Of a DNA stretch of 64,000 bases, positions 11,348-21,820 are shown piece after piece. The position numbers were made by a program, and so were the translations under genes. The notes below the pieces were generated by a model. That model had not been told where the DNA came from and made no database searches. It worked only from the letters and a program-made list of their open reading frames with translations. The DNA is from Mesostigma viride (Eukaryota; Streptophyta; Mesostigmatophyceae; Mesostigmatales; Mesostigmataceae): NCBI GenBank assembly GCA_009746045.1, contig RPFO01000406.1:913159-977158 (forward strand), read 5' to 3'. Each line of letters opens with the position of its first letter. Positions within the stretch are counted from its first letter, which is position 1.

Positions 11348-11512
11348 CTCCGGGAGGACCGGCTGGACCTGGAGGGCCAGCGGGCCCCATGGTCGGCGCG
11401 GACCTGGACGTCATATTGGCGTCAGCGCTTGTCGGTGGCGCTGACTCGGGCCATGGCTGACATCATGCTCCGCCGTACGCGGGCTGATTTTGCGGTGCAG
11501 CAGGGCTATTAG
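11348..11512 (+). pseudogene. 3' end of a sister RING/REL LINE
   Basis: Encodes the last ~50 residues of the same protein family as the LINE ORF ending at 16407: EDRLDLEGQRAPWSARTW... ending in a stop at 11510-11512, against EDRLDLEGQTAPWSARTW in the full copy. About 80% of residues agree and most changes are conservative. It is a truncated relative lying head-to-tail upstream of the full element. Its 3' UTR runs on to roughly 11690. Confidence 0.85.
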
Positions 11513-11727
11513 GTTCCTCCCGTTAGGAGTTTCCATTGGTCTTATCGTAGTATAGAGCTTTGACATGGCTCTGTATATAGGTTTATAGCTGGGCGCTTGC
11601 TTTGGTTTGAGTGATTTCACTCTGCTGTAAGTAATTATATTTGTAATGTATATCGTCCGGCCCCTCCGCGGGGTCCCCTGGCCCTGCCCCGCCTAGCTCT
11701 GGGGATCCACCTCCGACCAGCCCGGCG

Positions 11728-12475
11728 GTGGTCACTGACCTGCGTCCTCCTGTGCTTGAGGGGTCCCTGGCGGCTCTCCTCCCTGAGGCTGTGGGACACC
11801 CTGCGGCGACTCCTGTGGTGGGCCCCTGGTCGGCCGCGCTTGGGTCCCACGACTTCTCCATTTGGCCCCCCACCAACATTGCGGGCGTCAGCGCGCTCCG
11901 GCACGCCACGTTCTCATGGCTGTATTGCCCCTTGCTGTTGGACGCTGTCGGCTTGCACGCGGCGTTTCCTACGCTCCCACGGCCCCCTGAATTTAGTGCC
12001 CTTGTGGTTCGTGTCCGGCACATGCTGCAGGCAGCCTCCCCCCCTGTCCTTGCCTCCACGCTTTGGTTGGGGGTTTGTCCTCGAGGACTACCATGCCGGC
12101 GGCCGCCTGCCTTGGCACCTGCCCGCGGTGCGCCAAGAATGGCTCCCATGAATCTGGACGCTCAAGTGGCGCAGGCGGTGGTGCTCTTTGCTACAGCTGG
12201 GCTTGCCGTGCAGGCCCAGCAGGCCGCCCGTGCGACATATCTCGCTGGGGGGCCACCGACCACGCCTTGCTCGATCGCCCTCAGCTGCACACGTTTCTTG
12301 CCTCTGCCGGGCCCGGCTCGGCCGGCCTTGTTGCGCAGGCCCACGGGCGCTTGACTACGGCGGTCACCCCAGCGCAAGCCGCCCGCCTGCGCGTTGACTT
12401 CGGGGCTCCTGTCACCGTGCACGCCGGCGACCTGGTTCTGTACGATGCGGGGGGGGGCGTGTTCTTGAGCTGAGC
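11728..12475 (+). pseudogene. RING/REL LINE ORF, N-terminal part (frameshifted)
   Basis: Upstream coding region of the LINE, open in short overlapping pieces in three frames: 11728-12060 frame 1, about 12060-12150 frame 2 (FVLEDYHAGGRLPWHL), then 12063-12473 including VTPAQAARLRVDFGAPVTVH. A run of nine G at about 12448 lies where the frame must change to join the RING ORF (VLELSAGAAVPAILHDVL). It is Ala/Pro/Gly-rich with no recognised domain. The frame changes sit near G or C runs, so they could be sequence errors or real decay. Confidence 0.5.
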
Positions 12476-12487
12476 GCGGGTGCGGCC

Positions 12488-13152
12488 GTGCCCGCCATCT
12501 TGCACGATGTGCTCGAGCTTGCGGGCATCCCCCATGTCTGGCACCCTGCTGGTCCGCGCCGCCGTCTTCTCTCCGCCGATGAGATCGCCCGACTGCCGAG
12601 CTGGGAGCTGGGGTGGGACGCGGCGCCCGCCCACTACGGGCCGGCCCACTTGGTGGATGTCACTGCCAGCGGCCCCTCCTGCCCCATCTGCTTGGACCTG
12701 CCTCGCCCTGGTGACGGTCTCTGCCGCCTCCCTGCTTGCGGCCACGTCTTCCATCAAGCTTGCATCGCCACGAGCTTGCACGCGACCTCCGCCACCTGCC
12801 CCCTTTGCCGGGCCGCGGTCCTTTCCCCCTTGCCTCCTGGCGTTCTCCCGCTGGGGCCCTCGCCCGTGTCCGTGCGCCGCCAGTCCCACGCGCCTGCCCC
12901 GACACCTGCCTCCCCTGTGCGTGGTCGTGGGTCGCGCGCCGGCTTGGCTGCCTCCTCCAGCGCCCCCCTCCCGGCCGTGGGGGCCGTCCCCGCGCCGGTC
13001 TTGTCCTCGGCTGCCACGAGCCCTGCTGACCGCCCGGCGGCCGGCCCCGCCCTGGGTTCCGCTGCAGCTGTAGTTCCTCTGGCTGAGGGTGCTCCCGACC
13101 CCTCCCCCTCTCGACCCGGGCGGCCCAACCGGGTGGGCGCACCCCCTCAGAT
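12488..13152 (+). CDS. RING/REL LINE ORF, RING-finger segment
   Basis: Open frame carrying a RING-H2 finger about 64 residues in (bases ~12680-12810). CPICLDL gives the first Cys pair, CGHVFHQAC the central Cys, His, His and Cys, and CPLC the last pair. RING fingers usually bind E2 ubiquitin-conjugating enzymes and act as E3 ligases; a role here is inferred only. A Pro/Ala/Ser-rich linker of about 110 residues follows. The frame runs on to 13558, but after ~13150 the true protein continues in the next frame. The start is arbitrary because the protein probably begins upstream of a frameshift at the G9 run. Confidence 0.8.
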
Positions 13153-16100
13153 GGCTTCCATTATTGCCAAGTCGATGGTCCCCTTGGTGACCCGTGTGGC
13201 GCGCGCCTGCCCAACCGGAATTCGTTGCTGGTGCACATTCGGGCTTCCCACCCCCACATCACGGAGGCCGCCATGCGCGCCATGGACTGCTACCGCTGCC
13301 CGGCAGCCCATTGCCAGCGGATTTTTTCGATCCACGGGCGGTACCAGCATGAGCGGCAGTGCCGCCGCCAAACCCCCCAGAACGGCCTGCCCGGCGGCCC
13401 GGCGGCCGCACCGGCCTCCCGGTCCGGGGCGGCCCCTCGGTCGGCCCCTGCCCCTCCACCGGCATCGCAGGGTACGAGCGATCCGGGGGACCTCTCGGCA
13501 GGCTGGGCATTCCTGGCCACGCTCCCTTTTGCCGCCTGTGCGCGCAACCCTTGCATGACGCTCCCGGACGTCCCTCACCGCGCCCGGAGCTTGTTTACGC
13601 GCTGCGCCCTGCTTTCCCTGGCCCGGATGCATAGTCACCCTCTCGACGAACTCGGCCACAAGCTGTTTCTCGTCACCCCCCGGCTCCTCTTAGCGCCGTT
13701 GGAGCGGGGCGTGCGTGGCGTACAGGGTGCGGTCATCGCTCGCTGCCGGCGGTTCCTCCTCGGGGATTGGGAAGGGCTGTGGGCGCTGCAGCCTCCGGCC
13801 TCCACCCGGGTGTCGGGGGCCGCCTCCTTTGCCCGGGTGGAAGCTGACGTCATGCGGTTGGTGAAGGTAGGTGAATTGAGCCGGGCCATGCAAAAGCTTG
13901 AACTGACCGCGTTGGCTCCCTCCACTCCCCCGACCCTGCAGGCTTTGCGCGACCTTCACCCCGACGAACCGGCCTTTGCGGTGCCCGCCCCGGCCACCCC
14001 CCCGCCCCCGCCTATTGTCCTGGACCTGGACATCTTCACGGCTGTGCTGAAGGATCTGCCGAACGCCTCCTCCACCGGCCCCTCAGGCTGGCGCTACGAG
14101 CACCTCTCCGTGATGGCGGGCCATGGCGGGGCGACCGCACTCTTTGAGGCTGCCGCCGACTTGGCCGCGGGGTCCCTGGCCCCCGCGGCGCGCCCTTGGC
14201 TGGCTGGGGCACGCCTCATTGCCCTCCTGAAAGACGACGTCCCCCCGCCTGCTGGCCGCGTTCGTCCCATTGCTTGCGGCGAGGTCCTACGCAAGCTGGT
14301 GAGTAAGGTCATTTGTCGCCAAAAGGCCCCCGAGTTTCGCGCCTACTTCTGCCCCAACCGGAGTGATACTGAGGAGTCCGTCGCGGCCCAGCTTGGCGTC
14401 GCCACCAAAGGGGGCAGCGACATCATCGTGCACACAGTTCAGGCCTACCTCGAGACGCATCCGACCCATGTGGCGCTGAAGGTGGATTGCCACAATGCGT
14501 TCAATGCTGTCACCAAGGCTAGCATCTTTGAGGCCGTCGGCGAGGCGTTCCCTGACCTTCTTGCGTGGACAGCAGCCTGCTACGGCGAACCCACTCAACT
14601 CTCCTTCCTCATGGAGGATGGGACGTTCGCCGACATCGCTTCCCGCACGGGAACCCAGCAAGGTGACCCCCTCGGCCCCTTTTACCTGTCTGCCCCGCTG
14701 CACAAGGCTCTCCAAGGTGTCCACGCTGCGCACCCGGATGTCGTGCTCCTCGCCTATATGGACGATATCCATGCCCTTGGCCCGGCCGACGCTGTGGTTG
14801 CCGCCCTGGCTGCCCTTGAAGTGGCCATGGCGGCCATCAACCTTCGGCTCACCCTCCCCAAGTGTGCAGTCTTTTCGCCCCAGGGGGACTGCTCTGGCTT
14901 CCCCGCGGCTATCCCGGGGGCATTGGCGCGGGCGCGTGGTTTCTCGTGCCTGGGCGTCCCTGTGGGTGACCCTGACTACGTCGAAGAGGAGCTCCGGGCC
15001 ACCGTGGAACAGCGCACCCATGTCCTCGAGACTTGGGCGCGCCTCAAGGACCCCCAGACCAAAGGGCTCCTCCTGTGGTTTTGCGCCCACCCGCGGGTGG
15101 TTCACTGGCTCCGTGGCGCTCCCCCCCACTTGGTGCGGCTTGCCGCGGAAGGCCATGACGAGCGCATTCAGGCCGCCTTGCAGGTGCTCCTCCCCGGCCC
15201 TAGCCTGCCAGCTCACTCCATGCGCTTGGCCACCCTCCCCTGCCGCATGGGCGGGTGTGGGCTCACCCGCGCCGCCCGCCTCGCCCCCGCCGCCTTCCTT
15301 GGCTCTGTTGCTCAGGCCTGGGCGGAGATCCGCCGGTTGGTCCCCAGCGCCGTCAGCGCCATTCCCGACTTGGTCACCCCATCCCCCTTCCCCTTTGTGC
15401 AGGCTGTGCAGGATTCTTACCTCGGGATCCAGCAGGCTTGCGACCTCGTCCGCCCCGCTCAGGCCGTCCACCGTCGCCTGCCCCGGGGCACGCCCGGCGT
15501 GTCCACTGTCGTCAGTCCTAGTGTCTTCCCTGCCTGCGTTCATGAAAAACAACAAAAGACCTACGCGGGTATACTACACTGTGCCGACTGGATGGGTCTG
15601 CATGCGAGCTTGAACGATCAGGGGAAGGCTTGGCTTCACTCCGTTTCCCTTGAGGGGAGCGTGGGGTCCGCATTCCTGCGCGCCCTCCCCATGAGCCCTT
15701 TGTTCACGCTGGTTCCGGCCCTTTACGCCATCGCTCTCCGCCACCAGCTCTTTGCCCCGCAACCTCTCATCACGGCGGGTGCGTCCTGCGGCAGCTGCGG
15801 GCTTGCTCTGGATACTACTGGGACGCACTACATCGCGTGCATGGGTGGCCAGCAGAACCAGAACTGGTTCCTCTATCTCCATACCGCTCTCCTCCGGGTG
15901 GTGTGTGCCATGGTTCGGTCGGTCTTTCCCCACTCCACCATCAAGTGCGAGGACGCGGATGGGGCCGCCCTCTACTCACCCAACCACCGCCCCGACATTA
16001 CCGTGCTTGACTACGACGGGCAGGGTTGCCACCTGCTCATCGATGTCTCCGTGGCTCGGCCGCTTTCCGGTCGCCACATCCTCCGGGCGGCTGTGGATGC

Positions 16101-16407
16101 CGGCGCTGCTGCCGCTGTGGCTGAGCGCGACAAGTTTGCCTCCTACGGCAATGTGGGGCCCCACCGGGTCATCCCCTTTGTCCTTGAGGAGTTCGGGGCC
16201 ATGGGCCCCAAGACAGCGGAGTTTTTCCACGAGTGCCGCCAGCGCCGTGAAGACCGCCTCGACCTCGAGGGTCAGACCGCCCCGTGGTCGGCCCGCACGT
16301 GGTCCTCGTATTGGCGGCAGCGCCTGTCACTCGCCCTCACTCGCACCGTGGCTGATGTGTTATTCCGCCGCACCCGGGCCGACTTTGTCGCGACCCATGC
16401 GGTCTAG
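13150..16407 (+). CDS. RING/REL LINE ORF: zinc fingers, RT, CCHC, REL endonuclease
   Basis: About 1085 codons. Order: a C2H2-like finger (CGARLPNRNSLLVHIRASH) and a second finger (CPAAHCQRIFSIHGRYQH) in the first ~70 residues; RT with RPIACGEVLRKLVSK, KVDCHNAFNAV (motif A), GTQQGDPLGP (motif B) and YMDD (motif C, 14755-14766); a CX2CX9HX3C motif (15787-15840); then a PD-(D/E)XK-like endonuclease with RPDITVLD, LIDVS and AERDK. This is the arrangement of R2/CRE/NeSL-type LINEs, which nick DNA with the endonuclease and reverse transcribe their RNA at the nick. The frame is open from 13087 and finger homology starts before the first usable start codon, so it is probably the downstream part of one ORF shared with 11728-13152. 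It ends at TAG 16405-16407. Confidence 0.92.
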   Translation, partial: DGFHYCQVDGPLGDPCGARLPNRNSLLVHIRASHPHITEAAMRAMDCYRCPAAHCQRIFSIHGRYQHERQCRRQTPQNGLPGGPAAAPASRSGAAPRSAPAPPPASQGTSDPGDLSAGWAFLATLPFAACARNPCMTLPDVPHRARSLFTRCALLSLARMHSHPLDELGHKLFLVTPRLLLAPLERGVRGVQGAVIARCRRFLLGDWEGLWALQPPASTRVSGAASFARVEADVMRLVKVGELSRAMQKLELTALAPSTPPTLQALRDLHPDEPAFAVPAPATPPPPPIVLDLDIFTAVLKDLPNASSTGPSGWRYEHLSVMAGHGGATALFEAAADLAAGSLAPAARPWLAGARLIALLKDDVPPPAGRVRPIACGEVLRKLVSKVICRQKAPEFRAYFCPNRSDTEESVAAQLGVATKGGSDIIVHTVQAYLETHPTHVALKVDCHNAFNAVTKASIFEAVGEAFPDLLAWTAACYGEPTQLSFLMEDGTFADIASRTGTQQGDPLGPFYLSAPLHKALQGVHAAHPDVVLLAYMDDIHALGPADAVVAALAALEVAMAAINLRLTLPKCAVFSPQGDCSGFPAAIPGALARARGFSCLGVPVGDPDYVEEELRATVEQRTHVLETWARLKDPQTKGLLLWFCAHPRVVHWLRGAPPHLVRLAAEGHDERIQAALQVLLPGPSLPAHSMRLATLPCRMGGCGLTRAARLAPAAFLGSVAQAWAEIRRLVPSAVSAIPDLVTPSPFPFVQAVQDSYLGIQQACDLVRPAQAVHRRLPRGTPGVSTVVSPSVFPACVHEKQQKTYAGILHCADWMGLHASLNDQGKAWLHSVSLEGSVGSAFLRALPMSPLFTLVPALYAIALRHQLFAPQPLITAGASCGSCGLALDTTGTHYIACMGGQQNQNWFLYLHTALLRVVCAMVRSVFPHSTIKCEDADGAALYSPNHRPDITVLDYDGQGCHLLIDVSVARPLSGRHILRAAVDAGAAAAVAERDKFASYGNVGPHRVIPFVLEEFGAMGPKTAEFFHECRQRREDRLDLEGQTAPWSARTWSSYWRQRLSLALTRTVADVLFRRTRADFVATHAV

Positions 16408-16432
16408 ATCCCTTCCAGGCAGTGTGAGCCAG

Positions 16433-18097
16433 TACGGCAATACGGCAATACGGCAAAACCTCGGCGTATTGCGTATTGCCGTATTATACGCGTATTATAC
16501 GCCAAAAAAAAAAAAGTGGTTTTTTGACCGGAAAAGTGGATTTTCAATTAGGATAAAATATTCTAAGGTGTTTATCCCATGGGCGTGCCTCTCAAAAACT
16601 CTAGCTAATGTCTCAATCTTGATGAAAAACAATACAATGCACGTAGAGGTCGCCGGTAGCCGTTTGACACTCACTTGGTTGTCTCATCAATTGTATGAAG
16701 TGTAATTAATTAATTAATTAGTTAATTATCACGTGACTGCGTCACGTGGGTGCCAATACAAAGTAGAGGAACCTTCAACCCCTGTACACAATGAGAGGGA
16801 GGGAGGGCGCCCTAGCTTCTCTCACTGCCACCGCCCACCAGTCGGTGGGCAGGCCACATCGAGCGCTCTATCCACATCACGGGGCCGGGGCGCATCACTG
16901 TGGGACAACCATTATTAACGATACCAGAGGTAGGCTGAAGCATAGCTGATGCTGTACAAGAAAGGTGAAGTGGGCTCAACGGGCGTCTGCTAAGGCATAA
17001 GCAAATGGCCACGCTGAGCCATGGCTGGGCTAATGTGATTGCGTTCATGCCACTCTAAACCGTTGGGGCTACTCTAAGCCGTTGGGGCTAGATCAGTATA
17101 CTATGCTCGATAAATACATGGCAAGTCATGCTATAATGTAAAAGCTATGTCGATTGCCCTCTTCTAGACAGCTGGCTAGAATCTATTCTGGGGGAGCCCT
17201 AGGGGGTGTCGACAGTTTGTTGTTTACATAAAGGTCATGAAGTGTGATACTCATCCACTGCATGGTATATAGATTGCTAATTGAACTAATTCCTTATTAC
17301 AACCATGAACTTATTGATAGGTATACGATTCGACCCAAAACCTTGATACAGTATGCAATAAAACGTGAACAGGATAGCACATACCAGATCAAAACCGCAG
17401 ATTAATTACCTTCCTTGCTGGAGCTAGCCGGATGCCCACCTCATCGATGTAGCTGCGAGCCGCTTTCCTGGCCGTCGTCGCCAATAAAACATGTCAGCAA
17501 TATATTTTACACATCTATCCGCGTACAAACGTATCGACTTATTTCCCGCCTAGTAACAGTTAGCACATGCACGGCGACCGACCTGGTCGCTGATCAAACG
17601 AGGTTGCTGCACCGAGCATAGGGTCGAGACATATCTGCGCACACCCAGGCGTTGCCTGCCAATGATATACGCTGTTTAGGACCTATGGATCATGCCTGCA
17701 AAATTGCAGTTCAAAATGTCAAGCCATGCTCCCATACCCGTCAGATTTCTGCACCTCCATGGCCGCGGAGGTCAACTATCATATTTATGCAAGTCGGTCT
17801 CGTTTTGCCATCGTTTACCCACGCCGTCAACTGGCAGAGATGACAAGCGGGACCAACCGTAGGCCCGTACTCCCCAAGTACGGTTCAGGCTGCGTACCTG
17901 CCTAGGTCAGCAACGCCAAAACTAGCTCTGGCGCCAAATTCCGGAGCCGGGCGCCGTATAATACGCGAAAAATACGTATTATGCGCCGTATTTGCGTTGA
18001 GAACGCAATACGGCGTATTTCTAGTACGTTAGTACGCCAAACCTCGCCGTATTGTATAATACGGCGTATTTACCGTATTATACGGCGTATTGGCGTA
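16433..18097. mobile_element. Non-coding element with ATACGG/CGTATT end arrays
   Basis: Starts 25 bp after the LINE stop codon. The left end (16433-16503) and right end (17953-18097) are packed with ATACGGC, GCCGTAT and CGTATTATACG motifs in both orientations. The outermost ends are inverted (TACGGCAATACGG on the left, CGTATTGGCGTA on the right). Such arrays resemble sub-terminal transposase-binding repeats of hAT- or MULE-like non-autonomous elements. The interior encodes nothing recognisable and holds a LINE tail near 16702. No TSD seen. Confidence 0.5.
16702..16915 (-). mobile_element. Type 2-like LINE 3' end with TTAA tail
   Basis: A TTAATTAA run (about 16702-16728) followed, read on the plus strand, by the hairpin CACGTGACTGCGTCACGTG (16730-16748). 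The same hairpin-tail junction ends the type 2 LINE at 20630, 22700 and 50470. The few hundred bases behind it are diverged and not clearly coding. Confidence 0.5.
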
Positions 18098-19942
18098 CGC
18101 TGCTTCCAGGCCTGCATGGTGGGCCGGCAGCGCTGTTGCTGCGTGTAGTTTTGTGATGTATAGTTAGTTGTACCTTGTGCCGCTGGCGTGATCCTTGGAT
18201 GTCTGTGTCAGATTACTATTAATTTCTTCAGGGTTATTCTCCCAGTTATCGGGTTTTTCCTTATGTTGCATGCCTGTCTTACCTCCGTAATCTATCATTC
18301 TCAATGAATGTATATCAAGGAGACAATAATCACAATATGTCCATATATGCACAGCTAGTCTACAATCTGGCCTTGAGCTAATCTTGCACGCAAACTATGC
18401 CTACCATGCTTTTTATATTTCCTAGGACCCACAGTTGGGGGTCGAAGTCTTTGGCAATGCATGCCCGCCCTACGCTGCTTACTGTATCCTGCATATCCGA
18501 CCATATACATGCATGCATGTATCTGAGTAATATCTGAGTAATATATCTTTTGGGGTAAATAATACCAACTTGGAGGTAAGGGTCTAGTAGTCAGTGCCAT
18601 AGTTTGTAGAACCATGCAGCGCTGTGACATAGCGAAAAGTTTGTGCGCTTCCATACGATGCATGCGTGTCCCGTCACCACCAGCTGCGGTCCTGGTTGCG
18701 GAGAACGTCCCATCCAAGTAAGCATAAAAACCTTGTAGTAGAGAAGGATGACAGTTTCAACGTCATGGTTGAGTAGCTACCCAAAAAATTGATATCGTCG
18801 GGTGTACAATTAATACGGCGTTGGATCGCCATGCGTCCAGGAATAGTTGTCTCACTTATTAATATGCCGATGCACTGTCATGCATGTTGTCGCTGAGGAT
18901 CGGCTTGAATGGGGCCGGTGAAGGGCCCCACGGCAACCTCCAGCACCGTCACTGTCGTAGACAGGTCGGGTAGTTTACGGACTATGGCTAGCTTACGGCT
19001 AGTTGATTGCACTGCCCTCACCTGCATGGAGAGCTAAGCGATCCAGCCAGTTGTCCGGGATGTGCTCAGGCTGCTGATGACAACAGCAAAGTGGAATCAC
19101 CAGCATTACTAACACCTGCCAGCCAGACTAGTAAACTAGAACTAGGCAATGCGACCGCGGCTGACAAAGGGAGGGGGGGGGCTTTGGCGAACCCTGTTGA
19201 TTTTGGCGAGCCCTGTTGAGGACCACCACCCTGCCATGTGGGCCCCATGGGCCATGATAATAAGGCTCATTAGCAATGGACTGAACCCGGCTCAGTTGGT
19301 CATGCATGGTGCACCCAGGGATGAGGCAACGGACAACCACACCATGCCAGCAAGGCGCCGGCTTGCGTACCTTCCTCGTGACCAAGGGAGTGGCAAGTAC
19401 GCAGTACATATCTTATAATCGCTGGTTGTCTCCTTGATCTTATAATCGCTTGAACCAGTTGATACCTCATCAACTCACCGAGAAAAGTTTAGTACCAGCC
19501 TTTTGCATAGTTTTTTGTTAATTATAGTATAATATAATAGTTTATAATAGTTTTTTGTTGTAATTTGGCTACCAGTCAGCGGCGGTACTAACTCCATCAC
19601 CATGCCCTGATAAACATCACCGGCGTCCTCCGGGCATTACCAGCGCTGCATACAGTAGCAGTATCCATGTGCTGTGTCCCAATCATCCCCTTTTCCCCAC
19701 CTCCTCATGAACCGTGCATTTCTTCATCGTGTGTGTTTCTGGCTTGCGTCCTGTTTGTTGCCTCCTTTCCATATGCATCCTGACATGGGCATGCATTGCC
19801 CATTAATGGGAGTGGGCTGTGCCTTACAGGTGTGAATGCGCCCTAAGGGTGGCTACCACGGTATCTGATCCCATTTCTGATGCCATGGTTATTTATAGTA
19901 AATAATTTTTGCGGACGACCCGACCAATATAATTGGGGGGCA
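18098..19942. other. No gene seen
   Basis: About 1.8 kb of mixed composition with short stop-limited frames only, a G8 run near 19171 and AT-rich stretches near 19500-19560. No recognisable protein, structural RNA or transposon end. Confidence 0.4.
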
Positions 19943-20039
19943 ATGGCACAACTGCTGGCCGACCTAGTGCCTGGCAGTTGCTGGCCGACCTAGTGGTCCC
20001 AGCCCAGTTTGAATACTGCATTTCCTCCCTGGCAGAATT

Positions 20040-21289
20040 TACTAGCTGACCTCATTTATGCCGACGACATCACGCTCATCGAGAAGCCGGAGTCTGCCCA
20101 ACTTTGGCTGGACTGCCTGGCGCTCGAGGCTCGGGCGGTCGGTCTAGAAATCAGCCCCAAAACGGAGGCCCTGGCCCTCGGCATGGCAGGGCCCCCACCC
20201 ACACTCCGCCTCTTAGACGATGCCGAGGTCAACTACCCTCCTTCAGGCCGCTTCAAGCTGCTCGGCAGTTGGCTTCCCGACTGCGAGGACGACATGACGA
20301 CACGGATCGGCATGGCGTGGGCTCACCTCCATGACCACCGCCGCTGGTTGAGCAACCCCGCCCTACCCCGGATCGTCAAGCGTGACCTCTTCAAGGTCGT
20401 CATTCTGACGATCCTGACCTACGGTGCCGAGACGTGGACACTGATGCAGGAGCTGGAGCAACGACTCGACGGCAAGGTCACCAAGATGCTGCGCAAGGCC
20501 CTTAACATCCCCTTTGGTTTGCACATTAGTAATGAGGATTTGTACGCTGATTTGCCCTATGTTTCCCACATTATTAGGCACAGGCGCCTGGGCCTAGCCG
20601 GGCACCTGGCCCGCACAGATCAGGTAGATTAATTAATTAATTAATTAATAGACACGTGACTGCGTCACGTGAGCATAAGTCCTCGGTGGGAGGGGAACAT
20701 GGGATGGAATGGATGGTATAAGCTATCTAGGTCCTAGTTACAGGGGTGTGGGCACCGCGGCCAGAATCGCTATGAATGCCATACTTGGTCACACGCGGAG
20801 CCCCCACAGGCTTGGGGGTGGTCTCCTTCATCACTACTTGCCATCTATCCTTGCGCACCATCTGTCTCCATATTACAGACAAACCAGGAGGCTGCCCGGG
20901 GGTGAGCCCGTCACGTCTAGCTAGTGTAGCACATGTCCATGCCGAGTCAGGTAGATACATCAGATATAGACTAGCTGGCACCAAGCCCGCCCAGCCTGGG
21001 CGATATGTCCTCACCTGTCGTGCCCCCGGCCGCGCGCGGCAGGGCCGCCACCCGTGGACTTTTCGTGATAGACTCGGCATGGACATGTGCTACACTAGAC
21101 GTGACGGGCTCACCCCCGGGCAGCCTCCTGGTTTGTCTGTAATATGGAGGCAGATGGTGCGCAAGGATAGATGGCAAGTAGTGATGAAGGAGACCACCCC
21201 CAAGCCTGTGGGGGCTCCGCGTGTGACCAAGTATGGCATTCATAGCGATTCTGGCCGCGGTGCCCACACCCCTGTAACTAGGACCTAGA
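20040..21289 (+). pseudogene. Type 2 LINE RT C-terminal half
   Basis: Frame from LLADLIYADDITLI (RT motif C, YADD) through a thumb region with LTYGAETWTL, TKMLRKALN, NEDLYADLPYVS and HRRLGLAGHLARTDQVD, where it is interrupted at 20630. It resumes at 20947 (one in-frame stop shortly after) and runs through PAQPGRYVLTCRAPGR and GLSVIWRQMVRKDRW to a stop at about 21288. The YGxETWTL / NEELYxxLPxVS / RRLxxAGH pattern is typical of RTE-like LINE RTs. The 5' half (endonuclease, fingers, palm motif A) is absent. Confidence 0.85.
20630..20946 (-). mobile_element. Inverted 5'-truncated type 2 LINE copy, TSD TCAGGTAGAT
   Basis: A 317-bp 3' end of the same family, minus orientation, inserted in the RT after DQVD. 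TSD TCAGGTAGAT at 20620-20629 and 20947-20956. With 21069-21381 it makes a ~310-bp inverted repeat. Tail (TTAA)n at 20630-20648, hairpin next to it. Confidence 0.88.
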
Positions 21290-21381
21290 TAGCTTATACC
21301 ATCCATTCCATCCCATGTTCCCCTCCCACTGAGGACTTATGCTCACGTGACGCAGTCACGTGTCTATTAATTAATTAATTA
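21166..21381 (+). mobile_element. 5'-truncated type 2 LINE end, 22-bp TSD
   Basis: Ends with the type 2 hairpin and (TTAA)n at 21366-21381. The flanks share 22 bp beginning ATGGAGGCAGATGGTGCGCA (21144-21165 and 21382-21403). The copy starts exactly where the host sequence would have continued, so the 5' junction probably formed through homology. Confidence 0.7.
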
Positions 21382-21391
21382 ATGGAGGCAG

Positions 21392-21820
21392 ATGGTGCGC
21401 AAGAACTTCGACATGGAAGAAGGTGAGAATTCCGAGAAGCTTGCACGTGCGTTTGAGAGCAAACTCCTTGCACGCATGGGCCTTCTTGGTGAGATCAAGC
21501 TGACCGCCCACCGCCTCCCCCGCGCGCGGGGTAAGGCGGGGGCGCCTCCGCTTCTTCTCATCTTTGATAGCCCAGCGGACAAGATTTCGTTTCTCAGACG
21601 CCGCAAGCGGCTCGAGAATACTCCCTTCACCGTGGACGACGACTTGACCCTGGCACAGCAACAACGGCGACGGGAGCTATGGCCGACCTACCTCCAGCTC
21701 CGGCAGACCAAGGCGGGCCAGCCGGTGTACTGGAAGGGGGCGGCCATCTACGTCGGCCACAAGCCCTGGCCAGCGACCCCCTCGACCACCGCGGCCCCAG
21801 CAACTCCAGCCCCAGCCTAG
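21392..21820 (+). CDS. LINE ORF1-type protein in an ORF1-only element
   Basis: A 142-codon frame. Residues ~48-95 contain PPLLLIFDSPADKISFLRRR and FTVDDDLTLAQQQRRREL, then PVYWKGAAIYVG. This matches the RRM-end and C-terminal domain of L1-type ORF1 RNA-binding proteins and is homologous to 49837-50448 (VLVTMATVNDQKR, EDYTPAQLAARS). The first codons (ATGGTGCGCAAG) come from the target-site duplication, not from ORF1, so the true N-terminus with coiled coil is missing. It is followed directly by a 3' UTR with no RT. Confidence 0.75.
   Translation: MVRKNFDMEEGENSEKLARAFESKLLARMGLLGEIKLTAHRLPRARGKAGAPPLLLIFDSPADKISFLRRRKRLENTPFTVDDDLTLAQQQRRRELWPTYLQLRQTKAGQPVYWKGAAIYVGHKPWPATPSTTAAPATPAPA

Larger units (their letters stand above)
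11690..16515 (+). mobile_element. RING/REL-type LINE, near full length
   Basis: GC-rich non-LTR retrotransposon with an N-terminal region, RING finger, zinc fingers, RT, CCHC motif and restriction-enzyme-like endonuclease, in that order. No LTRs or integrase. A 12-A run at 16504-16515 may be its poly(A) tail, although an ATACGG-array element begins at 16433, so the true 3' end is uncertain. The reading frame is broken by several single-base shifts. Confidence 0.75.

Noticed and set aside
14287-15555. 422-codon minus-strand frame
   Set aside because: Antisense shadow of the GC-rich LINE RT; no motifs of its own.
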